Of a DNA stretch of 64,000 bases, positions 21,667 to 33,267 are shown piece by piece. The notes below the pieces were generated by a model. That model did no database searches, was not told where the DNA came from, and was given only the letters and a program-made list of their open reading frames with translations. The stretch is from NCBI GenBank assembly GCA_027604705.1, contig JADHYV010000089.1, positions 1 to 64,000 on the forward strand. The letters run 5' to 3'. The position numbers and the translations under genes are program-made. The first letter of the stretch is position 1; every line of letters begins with the position of its first letter. Source of the DNA: Allomyces arbusculus (Eukaryota > Blastocladiomycota > Blastocladiomycetes > Blastocladiales > Blastocladiaceae).

Positions 21667-24600
21667 ATGGCCTCGCTCAAGCGGCGCGCGCCCGTCACCG
21701 GGTACCCGGGCCACCACGCCGTGCCGATGCCCGTGCCCGGCAACTACGCGTCAAGCACGTCGTCGACCTCGGGCTCCGACTTTGACGATGCCGCCTACCT
21801 GCTGTTCGACGAAAAACGCGCCGTCGGCGCGTACAAGCACAAGAAGAACCGCAACAAGTGCACGCCACGCAGCGTCGCGTTCGCCGGGCTCGCCGTTTTC
21901 GCGGCCCTGTTTGTCCTCGCGTATTTTGGCCACAAGCACGCCGTGCGCACCGAGCGCCGGGACCGCTCCGAAATGCTCGCGGGCGGGAACGCGGCGCTTT
22001 TGTCGGACCGCGAGTGGCAGCACGGGCTCGCGAAGTGCCGCGCGCGTGCGCCAACCTCGTCGTCGGCCACGGTCGCGAACCGGATTAATCCGCGCGACGC
22101 GTCGAACGGCGTAGTTACGGTGATTCGCAACGCGACCGTCTGGGACGGCCGTGGCGGCGTGTTCCCCGCGACCGACGTGCTGCTCAAGGACGGCCTGATT
22201 GCGGAGATTGGCGCGGACCTCGAGATTCCCGAGGGCGCAAAGGTGGTCGACGCGCACGGTCGTGTTTTGACGCCGGGGATCGTTGACATGCACTCGCACG
22301 CGGGCGTCGATAGTTACCCGACGCTCGAGGCAACCGACGATACAAATGAGTACGGGAATCCGAACCTGCCGCATGTGCGGTCGATTGACGCGTTCAATCC
22401 ACGCGATAAGGCGTTGCCGCTGATCTTGTCGGGTGGTGTCACAACCATTTTGGTGCTGCCGGGGTCAGCCAACTTGATGGGTGGCGAGGTATGCTTGTCG
22501 ACAGTGTTTGGTTCCTCTTTCTTGATGGGACAGTTTGCTGACCGTAACGCGCTCGACCATCTCTGTAGGCCTACGCGTTCAAGACGCCGCTCAAGCCCTC
22601 GAACAACGTCGAGGACATGCTCCTGCACGCTAACATCACGGAGGACAATGCCGAACAGGTCGGCGGACCGCAGTGGCGATGGGCCAAGCACGCGTGCGGC
22701 GAGAACCCGAAGCACTACGGCCGCGACCGCTCGGAGATGCCGTACACGCGCATGGGCAGCTCATTCTTGGCGCGGTCCAAGTACGAGCAGGCCGCGGCGT
22801 TGCGCGACCAGCAGGACGAGTGGTGCCGGATCGCCGAATTGCAGGCCAAGGACGCGGCCAAGTTTGCCAAGTACCACTCGGGCAGCGACAAGCGCGCGAT
22901 TGTGCACCCGAAGGGCCGGTTCCCCGAGTCGATTGAGCTTGAGCAAGTGGTCGCGATCTTGCGCGGCCAAATCAAGGTCAACTGGCACTGTTACACGGTG
23001 AACGATATTGTCGCGCAGATGCGGATCGCGCGCGAGTTCAACTTTTCGATTGCCGCGTTCCACCACGCGCTCGACATGCACGCCGTCACGCCGGCGTTCA
23101 AGAAGTGGGAGGCCGAGGGCCGTGAGCCGATTGGTGCTGCTGTCCGTTCAACGTTTTGATTTGCTCCGACACGCTACTCTGGGTGTTGTCGCTGACAGCT
23201 CGCTTCGCCACCACCTCCAGATCTTCTCGGACCACTGGGGCTTCAAGGCCGAGGCCTACCAGGGTTCTGTCTACGCGCCGCAGATCCTCAATAATGCCGG
23301 TATCCAATTCGCGTTCAAGTCGGACCACCCCGTCCTGCACTCGCAGTTCCTCGTGCACGAATCGGCTCGCTCGATCCAGTACGGACTTGACGAGCAGACG
23401 GTCATCAAGGCGCTCACGTCGATCCCGGCCAAACTTATGGGCGTCGACCACCGTGTCGGGTCCGTGGCCGTTAACATGGACGCCGACGTGGTCCTGTGGC
23501 CCGCGCATCCGTTTGCCGTCGGCGCCATGCCCGACGCCGTGTTTGTCGATGGCGCGGTCGCGTACGAGAACCCGATCAAGAAGTTGGTCACGGGCAAGGT
23601 GCAGGACGCGCTGGACGAGGGGCTCACGCCGCCCGCGGTCGTGAGCGTGCCGGGCACCGACGCGACGTCGGCGTGGTTCAAGAACGTGGGCCGGATCGTC
23701 ACGGGTGACGCGGTCCGGCATGACCAGCAAGTCGTCGTCATCAAGGGCAAGGTCGCGTGCGTTGCTGCCGATTGCTCGTCTGTCGCACCCGCCGGTGCGG
23801 CCATCGTCGATGTGCGCGGCGGTGTGATCACGCCGTCACTCGTCCTGGCCGGAACGACGCTCGGTCTAGTTGAAATCGTGCAGGAGAAGGGTACGACCGA
23901 CGGGACGGCGGTCGTTGGGCCTGACATGATCGTGTACGGCAAGGACGCGCTCCAGGCGGGCGGCAAGCTCGAGGCCGCGGCGCACAACCAAGGGATCGGG
24001 CTCATTATCAGCCCGCCGCAAGTCGAGTACTCGTCTGGGATCGCGTTCTCCGTCTCGGCCGTTGCGGCGACGGGCCACGATATCCCTGTGATTGTCGACG
24101 ACGAGGCCGCCGTGCACACGTGGGTCAACAGCGAGTCAAAGAAGCAAGGGTCGCCCGCCGGGTCGATTGCCGGGCAAATCGGCGCGCTGCGCCGTGCACT
24201 GCAGTCGGCCGGTGACGGCCCGCTTGCGCGCGTCGTTGCTGGTAAACTCCCGCTCGTGATCCACACCGACTCAGCCAACCACGTTGCCGCCGTCCTCGGC
24301 GTCAAGCGCGACGTCGATCCGGCACACAAGCAGCAGTGGGTGATTGCCGGCGGTGCCGAGGCGCACCTCGCCGTCGACTTGCTTGCGGCGTCCCCGAAGA
24401 CGAGCGTGCTCCTGAGCCCCGCGCGGTGCATCCCCAAGGCCTGGGACGCGCGCCGGTGTTTGTCCCCACCGCACGAGTTCCGTGGTGCCGTGCACGCCGC
24501 CAAGGTCCTGCGCGACGCAGGTGTGCGTGTTGCGCTCGCGACGTACCCGAAGGAGATCTCGCACGCGCGCAACTTGCGGTTTGATGCCGGGTGGGTGCGT

Positions 24601-24840
24601 GCGTTGGCCGGGTGGACCGAGCAGGAAATGGTGCGCGCTGTCTCGACGGAAGTGTTGGATTTGTTGACGGGTCGCGAGGACAAGCCGCGTTCAGTCGAGG
24701 AGGCATTGCAGTTGGGTGGAGTTGCGCGGTTCAATGTGTGGAACGGCAATTTGGGCGAGTTGAAGACGCAGCTCGTCATGTTTGTGGATGGGGTGGCCGA
24801 GGAGGGCGTGCTGCGGAAACCCGTGCATGTCTACCAGTGA
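21667..24840 (+). CDS. Membrane-anchored tandem amidohydrolase (imidazolonepropionase-like)
   Basis: Predicted type II membrane protein of 1004 aa. Exons are 21667-22488, 22569-23141, 23221-24840. The second intron uses a GTCCGT donor, chosen to keep phase. A ~56-residue cytosolic head is followed by one hydrophobic helix (~residues 71-92, [17 protein letters not shown]), placing the catalytic part in the lumen or outside. The first amidohydrolase half starts [20 protein letters not shown] and has [18 protein letters not shown] with the metal-binding HxH (His 209, 211), later His candidates near 414 and 439-445, and the Asp of FKSDHPV (about residue 500). A second, related half starts near residue 630 ([16 protein letters not shown]...[20 protein letters not shown]) but lacks the HxH, so only one metal site is expected. 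The substrate is not predictable. Homologues of this long double form occur in fungi and amoebae (recalled, not searched). Confidence 0.85.
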
Positions 24841-25719
24841 ATCTGGCATGGGACGCATGAGCGACGTGGTTTGCGGATTGCAAAGTGTTGAATTGCGATC
24901 CACCAGGGCAATTGGCCATTTTGCCTGCATACAGAGCTCGAGTTTTGGTTTTGGATACCCATGGTTCACGGAATGTTGCTGCGACCACGACATCCAGTTG
25001 GATCTGTCATGGATCCGATCGCTCAAGGTTTCCACAGCTGCGAAAGTATGAATTTCGTATGAGTCGCTCTCAATTACGGCTAAATTGTGTCGTCCCCCAT
25101 CCACGTTGAACCGCATTGAAACATTTTGGAGCGTGCCTTGAAAGACGTTGCATAACAAGGGCAAAGCGATGAGAACAACGCAGCATTCAGGAACGGTTTT
25201 AATGCGGCAAGCCATGGATCCCAGCGTCACAAATCGACCGACTCAACTCGGCTCATCGCAAACACCAACTTGACGCGAGCACCCATTGTGTTGGCCCAAT
25301 TTGAGCCGTCAAAAAGTTGCCGCAATCGCCATCACCGACCCTGTGTGATGGCTCTCGAGACTGGTGGGCAAGCGCCAGCTGCACCGTCCACGGCCGCAAC
25401 GCCCAAGTCAGGCCTAACAAACGATCTCTACAGCAGCTATTTGCAAGACAAGAGTGGCACGGAGCGGCTTGCTGAATGGCGCATTAAGACCGCGGCAGCG
25501 CTTGGCCACGACTTTCTCTCAGCGTCGATGCCAGACCCGGCACAGAGGCCGATTATCCCTCGCAACAGTGACCTGCACCTCATGGCAAGGGCAGACCGCG
25601 CAAACGGCTGGATAACCACCATCGCCAGCAACAGGTGGCGACATATGTGGGTCAGCACGACAAGGAAGAGCAGCGCAATTGTCTTGACCGCGTCGACCAT
25701 TCCTAAACTGTGTCGACGG

Positions 25720-25945
25720 TTCCTTGATCGCTTCGGCAGGCAATTTGAGTAAGTTGAAGACAAAGCTCGTCATGTTAATGGATGGGGTGGCCAAGGAGGG
25801 CGTGATGTGGAAGCCTGGCTGGACCTGTTTACCTGCAGTAAATCTGGCATGGGCTGTAAGCATGGAGCAGGCTGCAATTTGTGTAGCGCTGAGAAGTGAA
25901 CGAACAGCGCAATTGGCCATTATGTCTGAATATAGAGTTTGAGAT
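25720..25945 (+). pseudogene. Degraded partial copy of the amidohydrolase 3' end
   Basis: This stretch matches 24725-24935 of the intact gene in order. Shared words include GGCAATTTG, AAGCTCGTCATGTT / CAGCTCGTCATGTT, ATGGATGGGGTGGCC / GTGGATGGGGTGGCC, GAGGGCGTG, AATCTGGCATGGG and GCAATTGGCCATT. The match covers the last ~30 codons and runs ~95 bases into the 3' untranslated region. The copy carries many substitutions and a few small indels. Its reading frame, which in the parent reads [20 protein letters not shown], survives as LKTKLVMLMDGVAKEGVMWK before diverging. Inclusion of non-coding flank, about 1 kb downstream and in the same orientation, points to a local segmental duplication rather than a retrocopy. 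Confidence 0.8.
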
Positions 25946-26170
25946 ACTTTTATGCCTTGTCCGGTGTCATTGCTGCTGGCAGACGGGAGGTGCTGCGGCC
26001 TTGAACGCAGTCACGGCCCATCGTGCTGGCAACCAAATCTCGTGCGCCGGATGCTTCGTGGCACGCCCGCACTAAAACCTTAGAGCAACGCGCATTGCTC
26101 CCAGGAGCAACCGATACTTCCAATGCACGACCAATAAAGCCAGCAATTGCATAGGGCAACAGCATATAAC

Positions 26171-26201
26171 AGCAAACAACAGCAAACAACAGCAAACAAC
26201 A
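26171..26201 (+). repeat. Tandem decanucleotide repeat (AGCAAACAAC)x3
   Basis: Three perfect copies of the 10-base unit AGCAAACAAC lie in the gene-poor stretch, preceded by a variant copy (AGCATATAAC). No function is evident. Confidence 0.85.
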
Positions 26202-27051
26202 GCGCCAAACCATCCACCAGCAAGCATTCCTGCACAGCCTCTCGACGAGCAAGGGGCACAGCAATCTCGGTGCTTGGACCCACGACGGAGAAAGACCGCC
26301 GTGAAACCCAAGCTCCATACACAGCTCTTCTCCATTTCATCGCGCACAGTGCGCAGCCAGTGGGAGCGCGACAACGTACCCGCGCACGGACCCATGATAC
26401 TTCCTTGTGAACATTATTACTCTTAGCGTTGATGCTTGTCCATGAAATTGAATACAGTTCTCTCTTGCTGTTTCACTTCCGATTGTTGCCCACCCTCGCG
26501 TTTGACTGGCTCGTGCTCGTACCCTCCATGTGCTCTGAGAAAACGGATCGGCTCTTGTTGCACATATTTCTCCTGGCACGCATGCGCGCCGATGATTTCG
26601 CCTGACCACCACTTCGTCGGGGCGTCGCACCCATCGATTCTCAAAGCACCACGTCAGGCCTTGTCAATGGTGACCCTAACTGCTGACGATGACACACCGC
26701 TGCTCGTCATATTCCACGTTTTCATTCCAATTCCGAGCTCAACTTCGAACGTAACGGCACAGCACAATTCAAGTGTCGAGCTTGCTCGAGGTAAGCAAAG
26801 CAGCGATCTCGATCATTTTGGAACAAGCGTGCGATTCGTGTTGAATGAAAGGTTGCAAGCACAAACGAACAATGAGTCGAGGATGACAAAAGCAAAATGA
26901 TGCGATGAGCAAAAGGGGGGCAAAGATGGAGCAAACGAGGGGCAGGAAAAAATAAACGATAAGATTGTTGGATGAGATGGGGGGGCGTAGCAAAAAGCAA
27001 ACGGTCAACACATCAGAGCGGTGCGCAGTGGGCATCGACGACCTCGGCGCT

Positions 27052-30000
27052 TTACAGCAGCACTTGCTCCAGGAGCCCCTCGAGCATGCGGCATCGCGAG
27101 CACGTGCACCCGTTGCGGGCGCCGACGCACACCGACTTGCGCGTCTTGCCCGAGGCCGTCGTCGACGCAACCGACTGAGCCGACCCCTTCATGGCCGACC
27201 GCACAAGCTTGGACGACGACGATTCCTTCTTGGTCGAGGTCGTGGCCGACGCGTTCGACATGCCGAGGACCTTGAGCAACTGCTCGTCCTGCTGCTTCTT
27301 GGCGGCTTTGCTGGCCGACGCCGACGAGGCCGACGACTTGGCGGCGCCCGACTTGCTGGTGCTCACATTGGCCGTGACCGTCGCCGAGGTCTTGCCCGAC
27401 GAAACCGACTTCTTGACGGACTTGCTCGACTGCGACTGCGAGCGGGAACGGCTCTCGCTGCGCGAGTGGCGGTGGCGGCTCTGCGACCGGCTCGACGAGC
27501 GGCGCGACGAGGCCGTCGACTTGTTGGTCTCCGACAGCGCCGGGAGGCCGGCCTGGCGGCGGCAGTCATCGCAGAAGCAGCGGATCGTCGAGTTGGCGGC
27601 CGACGACGAGGCCTGTTGCTGCTGGCTGCGCTGCTGGACGTGCTGCTCCTGCTGCTGCGAGATGTTGGTGGCGTTGGCGCCGAGCTGGTACATCATCTGC
27701 AAATTGGACCCGAAAATAGAGCGTTTGTCAGTTGATGGTTCCAGTGAGAAAAACGGCACGATTGCGGAAGTTGCAAGTAAAAAACCGTACCGAGGCAAAG
27801 TCGTAGATGCGCTTGGTGCGCTCATCGACGTCGGCGCCGTGAATGTTGCTCGTTGAGTCCTGGAACGTCGACGAGTAGGTCTCGTTCTTGGACGCCTTCA
27901 ATGCGGCCGTCCCGTGATTCACGACGTTGGTCGAGTCGGTCTTAGTGATGGTCACGTTCGTCTTGACGTCCTTGACGTGGTTCGAAACGCGCGCACCAAC
28001 GTCCTGGATGTGCCATAGAATAATGTAAGCCAACGAGTTTTTCGGTTGTGAGTTGGCGAAGTCAAGCGTACCGAGTCCGACGACGAAGACGACGAGGACG
28101 ACGAGGATGACGAATCGTCATGGTGGTGGTGGTGGCGGCGCGACACGCGCTGCTCGGTCTGGTAACGCTGGATGACCGTGTTGATACGGTCATCCTCGCT
28201 CTGAACACGCGCTGAGTCGCGGCGATGGCGGCGGTGCGACGACGACGAGCGGTGGTGTTTGTGGCCGTGGCGCGCGACGGACGACTCATCATCGCTCGAC
28301 AACGACGACGAATCGCTGTCCGACGAGTACTCCTCGGTATGCACGTGCTGCTGCACGTAGACGTGCTGGTTGACGTGCACGTTGACCGTCGGCTGCTGCG
28401 GCAAGGGAACCGGCGCCGGCACGACCGCAGGAACGATGGGGCGCTCCGGGCGGTCGCGGCGGTGGCGGTGGCGGCGGCAGTAGTGGTGCTGGTGGTGCTG
28501 GCTGCCGCCGCACGACATGGCCATGGTCCCGGCCACGGCCGAGTTCGTCAAGGTCTCGTCGTGGTGCACAACCGTCGTCGAGTTGGTCTGCTGTTGCTGC
28601 TGCTGGTGGTGGTGCGACGTGGTCGCGACTTGGACGGGCGCGGGCGGGCACACGGCAATGAACGGGCCCTGGGCGGCGCCATTGTTGTCGTTAATCTCCT
28701 GGTGGTTGGTGGTCGTCGTCGTGGTCGTCTCCACGACCTGCGTCTCGCCGTACTTGGTCTGGATGTCGTTGAGCACCGCCGCGTACTGCGCGAGATCCTG
28801 ATCCTCTGCCTGCGGCTGCGTCTTGTGGATGACCTGGCCCGACTGCTGCGACTGCTGCATCTGCATCTGCATCTGCTGCTGCTGTTGCTGTTGCTGCTGC
28901 TGCATGTGCTGCTCGTACTGCATGCGCTGCTCGTGCTCGTATTGCATGCGCTGCTCCTCTTCAAACTTCATGCGCTGCTCCTGCTCGAGCTTGATGCGCA
29001 TTTCCTCCTGCTGCTGAAGCTGCATCTGCATCTGCTGGATCTGCTCCTGCTGCTGACGGAACTGCTGCTCCTGGAACCGCATCTGTTCCTGCTGGTTCTT
29101 CCACGACTCCACGGCCGACTCGGCCTGCGCCTGGAGACGCTGCTGGCTCGACTGCGACGTGAACGCGGCCATGTCCGACGACATGCCCATCACATACTGC
29201 AGGTGGTGCGGAATGTACTTGCCCGAGGTCATGAACGATGGCTGGCCCTGGATCACAACCGACGACAGGTCCTCGGACGTGAACGACGACGACACGGCCC
29301 CCATCGTGGTCATGTTGCCCGCGGCCATGTTCGTCGCGCCAAACTGCTGCGACTGCTGATAATCCATCGACTCCTGCTGCTGCGACTGCTGCGTCTGCTG
29401 GAACGAGGCCGACATGCCGTTGCCCGCCGTGACCGACATGTAGTCAGCGTTGCCGCCCTGGAAGCTGGCCGCGCCCTGGAAACCGGCGGCACCCATGGCA
29501 CCCGCAGCCGCGTTCTGGAAACTGGCCGAGACCGAGTTGCCGACCTGCTGGAAGTTCAGCGCATCGCCCGTGCCCGCGTTCAGGTACTGGATGTTGGCAT
29601 TCACTTCCTCGACCGTCGCGTTGGGCTGTTGCTGGTTCTTGGCATCGTCACCACCAAACAGCTTCTTGAAGAAGCCGCGCGAGCGCGACCCGTCAGCGTC
29701 GCGCGCGTTCTCGTCGTCCGAGTCGGACTCCGAGTCGTCGCCGCCAAAGAGACCGCGCGAGCGGTACCCGCTCGACTGCTGCTGATAGGACGACGAGTAC
29801 TTGGACGAGCTCGCCTGCTGCGCCGCCGACGACGAGGCTGCGTGGTAGGACGACGACGACGCGGCATTGTACGACTGGCCGTTGGCGCCCTGCTGCTGCT
29901 GCGCGTAGCCCCATTGCGAGCCGTTCATCGACATTTGGCCGCCGGGGACCGGCATGCTGCAGAGGCCAATGGTCGACTGGTACCCGCTCGACGCACCCAT

Positions 30001-32016
30001 CATGCCCGACGGCATCATGCCCGAGGACGACGCCGACCAGCCCGTCTGATACGCGTTGCCGCCGTTGACACGGCCCGAGTTGTTCCACGACGTTGACGAG
30101 CTCTGGTTCTGGTTCTGCATCTGCTGCTGGTTCCAGGCCGACGACGACGACGAGTTCTGGTTCTGGCTCTGCTGCTGGTTCCACGACGTGTTCGAGTTGG
30201 CGCCCGAGTTCCACTGACCGACCTGCTGCTGCGACTGCTGCTGCGACGACGAGCCGTTGTTCCACTTGCCGCCCTGCTGCTGCGACTGCGACTGCGACGA
30301 GCCTGAGTTCCACTGGCCACCCTGCTGCTGCGACTGCGATTGCGACGAGCCCGAGTTCCACTTGCCGGACGACGACTGCTGCTGCGACTGCGACTGCTGC
30401 GAGTTCGATCCGGTCGTCGTGCCCCACTTACCCCCACCGGCCTGCTGGTTGGTCGAGTTCCACTGCGACCCGCCCTGAATACTCGTCGACGACGCGCCCT
30501 GCATGCCCGTATTCCACTGCGACCCGCCTTGAATGTTCGTCGACGAGGTGCCCTGCGCACCCGAGTTCCATTGGCCACCAGACTGCTGGTTTGACGCCGA
30601 CTGGTTCGACGCGTTCCACTGGCCGCCCGACTGCTGGTTGGTGGAAGACTGGTTCGACGAGTTCCACTTGCCGCCCGACTGCTGGTTGGTGGAAGACTGG
30701 TTGGCCGAGTTCCACTGCGAGCTGCCGCCTGACTGCTGGTTCGACGCCGACTGGTTCGACGAGTTCCACTTGCCGCCCGACTGCTGGTTGGTGGAAGACT
30801 GGTTGGACGCGTTCCAACCACCCGACTGCTGCGACTGGTTGGACGCCTGGTTGGACGCGTTCCACTGCGAGTTGCTCGACTGCTGGTTCGATGCCGACGT
30901 CGAAGTGTTCGTCTTGCCGCCGTTCACCATGTTCAAGTAGGCCTGCTCGGTCGCCTGGTGCGCTGCAATCTGTTGCTTCCACTGGTCCTGGCCGGCCTGC
31001 CAGGCAGCCATGTTCGACGACGAACTCGACGCTTGGTTCGAGGCCTGGTTGGTCGCCGACTGGTTGCTCGCGTTCCATTGGCCCGACTGGTTCGAGGCCT
31101 GGTTTGACTGGTTGGACGCGTTCCATGCACCCGACTGCTGCGACTGGTTGGACGCCTGGTTGGACGCGTTCCACTGCGAGTTGCTCGACTGCTGGTTCGA
31201 TGCCGATGTCGACGTGTTCGTCTTGCCGCCGTTCACCATGTTCAAGTAGGCCTGCTCGGTCGCCTGGTGCGCGGCAATCTGTTGCTTCCACTGGTCCTGA
31301 CCGGCTTGCCAGGCAGCCATGTTCGACGACGAGCTCGACGTGTTCTGGTTCGAAGTCTGGTTGGTCGCTGACTGGTTGCTCGCGTTCCACTGGCTCCCGC
31401 TCTGCGCGCTCGTCGACGTCGTGTTCGTCTTGCCGCCATTGATCGACGCCAGGTAGGCTTGCTCGGTCGCCTGGTGCGCCGCGATCTGCTGCTTCCACTG
31501 GTCCTGGCCAGCCTGCCACGCGGCCATGTTCGACGAACTCGACGACGCGGCCGCGGCACCCGACGAGGCCTGTTGCTGCGACTGCGACTGCTGCTGCGAG
31601 GACTGGTTACTCGCGTTCCATCCACCCGACTGGTTCGATGCCTGGTTCGACTGGTTGGACGCGTTCCACCCACCCGACTGGTTGGACGCGTTCCAGCCGC
31701 CGGACACCGACTGGTTCGACGCCGACGCGCCGCCCTGGTAGCTGGCGCCGCCCTGGTAACTCGCACCGCCCTGGTAACTCGCACCGCCCTGGTAACTGGC
31801 ACCGCCCGACGCAGCGCCGCCGTGGCACGACGACGAGGCGCCGCCGCCCTGCTGCCACGACGAGCCGCCCTGGGACTGGCTCTGCGACTGGCTCTGCGAG
31901 CCCTGGTTCCAGGAACTGGATGCCTGCTGCTGCGACTGCGACTGCGACTGCGACGACGAGGCGCCGCCGGACGCGCCGCCGCCGTACGAGGTGGTCGTGT
32001 ACTGGTAGGTCGACAT
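27052..32016 (-). CDS. Giant prion-like Q/N/S-rich repeat protein with Cys-motif tail
   Basis: Function not recognised. Model of 1600 aa from three exons on the minus strand: 32016-28072, 28003-27791, 27696-27052. There is no signal peptide or membrane helix. The N-terminal ~700 residues are Gln/Asn/Ser/Gly/Trp-rich: SYQGGA repeats, many QWNASNQS units, and three copies of a larger repeat containing AAWQAGQDQWKQQIAAHQ. The middle has SRGLFGGDDSESDSDDENA and a Gln/Met/Glu coiled coil (about residues 1000-1105, QEQQFRQQQEQIQQMQMQ). Then come His/Arg- and Ser-rich patches. Exon 2 (SNHVKDVKTNVTITKTDSTN...) has ordinary composition. The tail is SR-like (SRSESRSRSQSQSS), with two small Cys motifs, CFCDDC and CVGARNGCTCSRC, the second only 13 residues from the end. 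Its composition suggests a condensate- or fibre-forming protein. Multiple in-frame repeats with no stops across 3.9 kb and preserved splice phases support a real gene. Confidence 0.85.
30840..31540 (-). repeat. Three-copy internal repeat in the prion-like gene
   Basis: The segment coding AAWQAGQDQWKQQIAAHQ and the following Ala-Thr-Glu-Gln-Ala-Tyr-Leu occurs three times, offset by about 309 and 207 bases. The two downstream copies (by gene direction) are nearly identical over roughly 190 bases, including NMVNGGKTNTSTSASNQQ. That near identity indicates recent duplication or gene conversion. Confidence 0.9.
31732..31803 (-). repeat. 18-bp tandem repeat coding YQGGAS
   Basis: Four consecutive units of an 18-base repeat (plus-strand CCCTGGTAACTCGCACCG and near variants) encode SYQGGA repeats near the N-terminus of the prion-like protein. 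Confidence 0.9.
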
Positions 32017-33267
32017 GGTGGATAACTTGGTGGTCAAGAGGCTGTCAAGTGGAGGAAGTTGGTGCGGGTTCGCGTTAGCTTTTCGCGCACAGGCAGAGAA
32101 ACGAGGAAGCAGGACGAGTGGCGGCCCGAGGGACGGAAGGTCGCCGCAGCGCGCGCGCGCGAGGTCCGACCACCGTCGACGACGGCCTTGATCCCCGCCG
32201 CGAAAACGCAAATGGAGACCTGGCAAGGAGGCGCACGTACTTGGACGATGTGGGCAAGGGCGAAGCAAAAACCGGCAAAGCGCGATCGGCGCGGATACGG
32301 CACGGCTTCGAGCAGCAAACGCTGGCAAACGGCCCACGAGTCGAGACACGGGACTGGGTCGTCGAAGAGGACGGGAGGGTACGATGCGAGCGCTATGTAG
32401 TTGAAGGCGGTCAGCTTTCAGATCAGCAAGGACCAACGCGGGGCAGGCGGCGACTTTGCAGCCTGCTGTGCCCGGCGTGCGACAGGTACTCACGTCAAAG
32501 TCGGGACACGCTCGGCAACGGACGCTCGGCACCACGACGAGCACGAAAACTTGGAGCTTGCGAAGAACGCGAGGACGATGAGCGGGCGACGATGCGCGAC
32601 GCTGCCGAGAGAGAAAGGAAGCGCGGCCCGGCGCCTTTGAGGTGGAGCCTTGGAGGTGGTGCGTTTGTGGGGGCGCTTTTAGTGTGCGCTGCGCCCAACC
32701 AGTGCAAAGTGCAAAGTGGCCCAGGCAGCCTTTCCAACTTTGGCACGGCCACAGAAGGCTTTGCACGCTTCCATTTCTCTTGTTTCTTGCGCGCACGCCA
32801 TGGACACCCACCAACAAGAACTCCGCCATGAACCTGTCGGTCACGGCCACGGACGATACGCGAGAGCATAGCCGACGCGCGTGCTTCCATGGAGAAGAAC
32901 CCGACAACGCGGACGGCTAACCCAAAATAAATATGGATGATTTTCGGTCGCTCAGAGCGCGCGGCTCCGTCTATCGCAAAATCAATCAAGGCAATAAAAA
33001 AGACAAACAGAAAGAATACACGCGCCCACAGCGCGCTCGACACACGATCATACACGACGCCGTGGACCCTCTCTACGCTTCCACCCCCTTGATTGCTGCT
33101 GCCCGGGTCGGCCCGCGCACACTCCACCCTCAAGGTTCATGGTCCTGCCGCTGCACGACCAGCGCGCAACCACAGCTCAACCTGAGCGGCTCTCCAACCC
33201 TCGCTAACCCAGGGCCTGATGCGACATCTCGGCAGCGTCCTTGTCCACCCGGCCGCCGCCCTCTTGC
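32017..33267. other. Intergenic upstream of the prion-like gene
   Basis: About 1.25 kb between two minus-strand genes, an unusually long 5' region for this gene-dense segment. It contains a short (CG)n-type run near 32150. No supported gene: open frames here lack codon bias and splice support. Confidence 0.45.

Larger units (their letters stand above)
24841..27051. other. Gene-poor stretch with repeats and a degraded gene copy
   Basis: Apart from the amidohydrolase relic and the decanucleotide repeat listed separately, no coding signal is supported. GC content falls relative to the flanking genes. The last ~100 bases would include the 3' region of the minus-strand prion-like gene. Confidence 0.5.

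Noticed and set aside
25270-25752. 160-codon plus-strand open frame downstream of the amidohydrolase
   Set aside because: No recognised domain, ordinary Met density and weak codon bias. Its end overlaps the duplicated amidohydrolase relic in another frame. Kept as non-coding.
26171-26201. CRISPR-like or centromeric array
   Set aside because: Only three short tandem decamers without spacers, in a eukaryotic window. A simple microsatellite explains it.
28225-30096. Plus-strand open frame of ~620 codons opposite the prion-like gene
   Set aside because: Leu/Arg/Val-only composition that mirrors Gln/Ser codons. The sense strand has repeats in frame and consistent splice phases.
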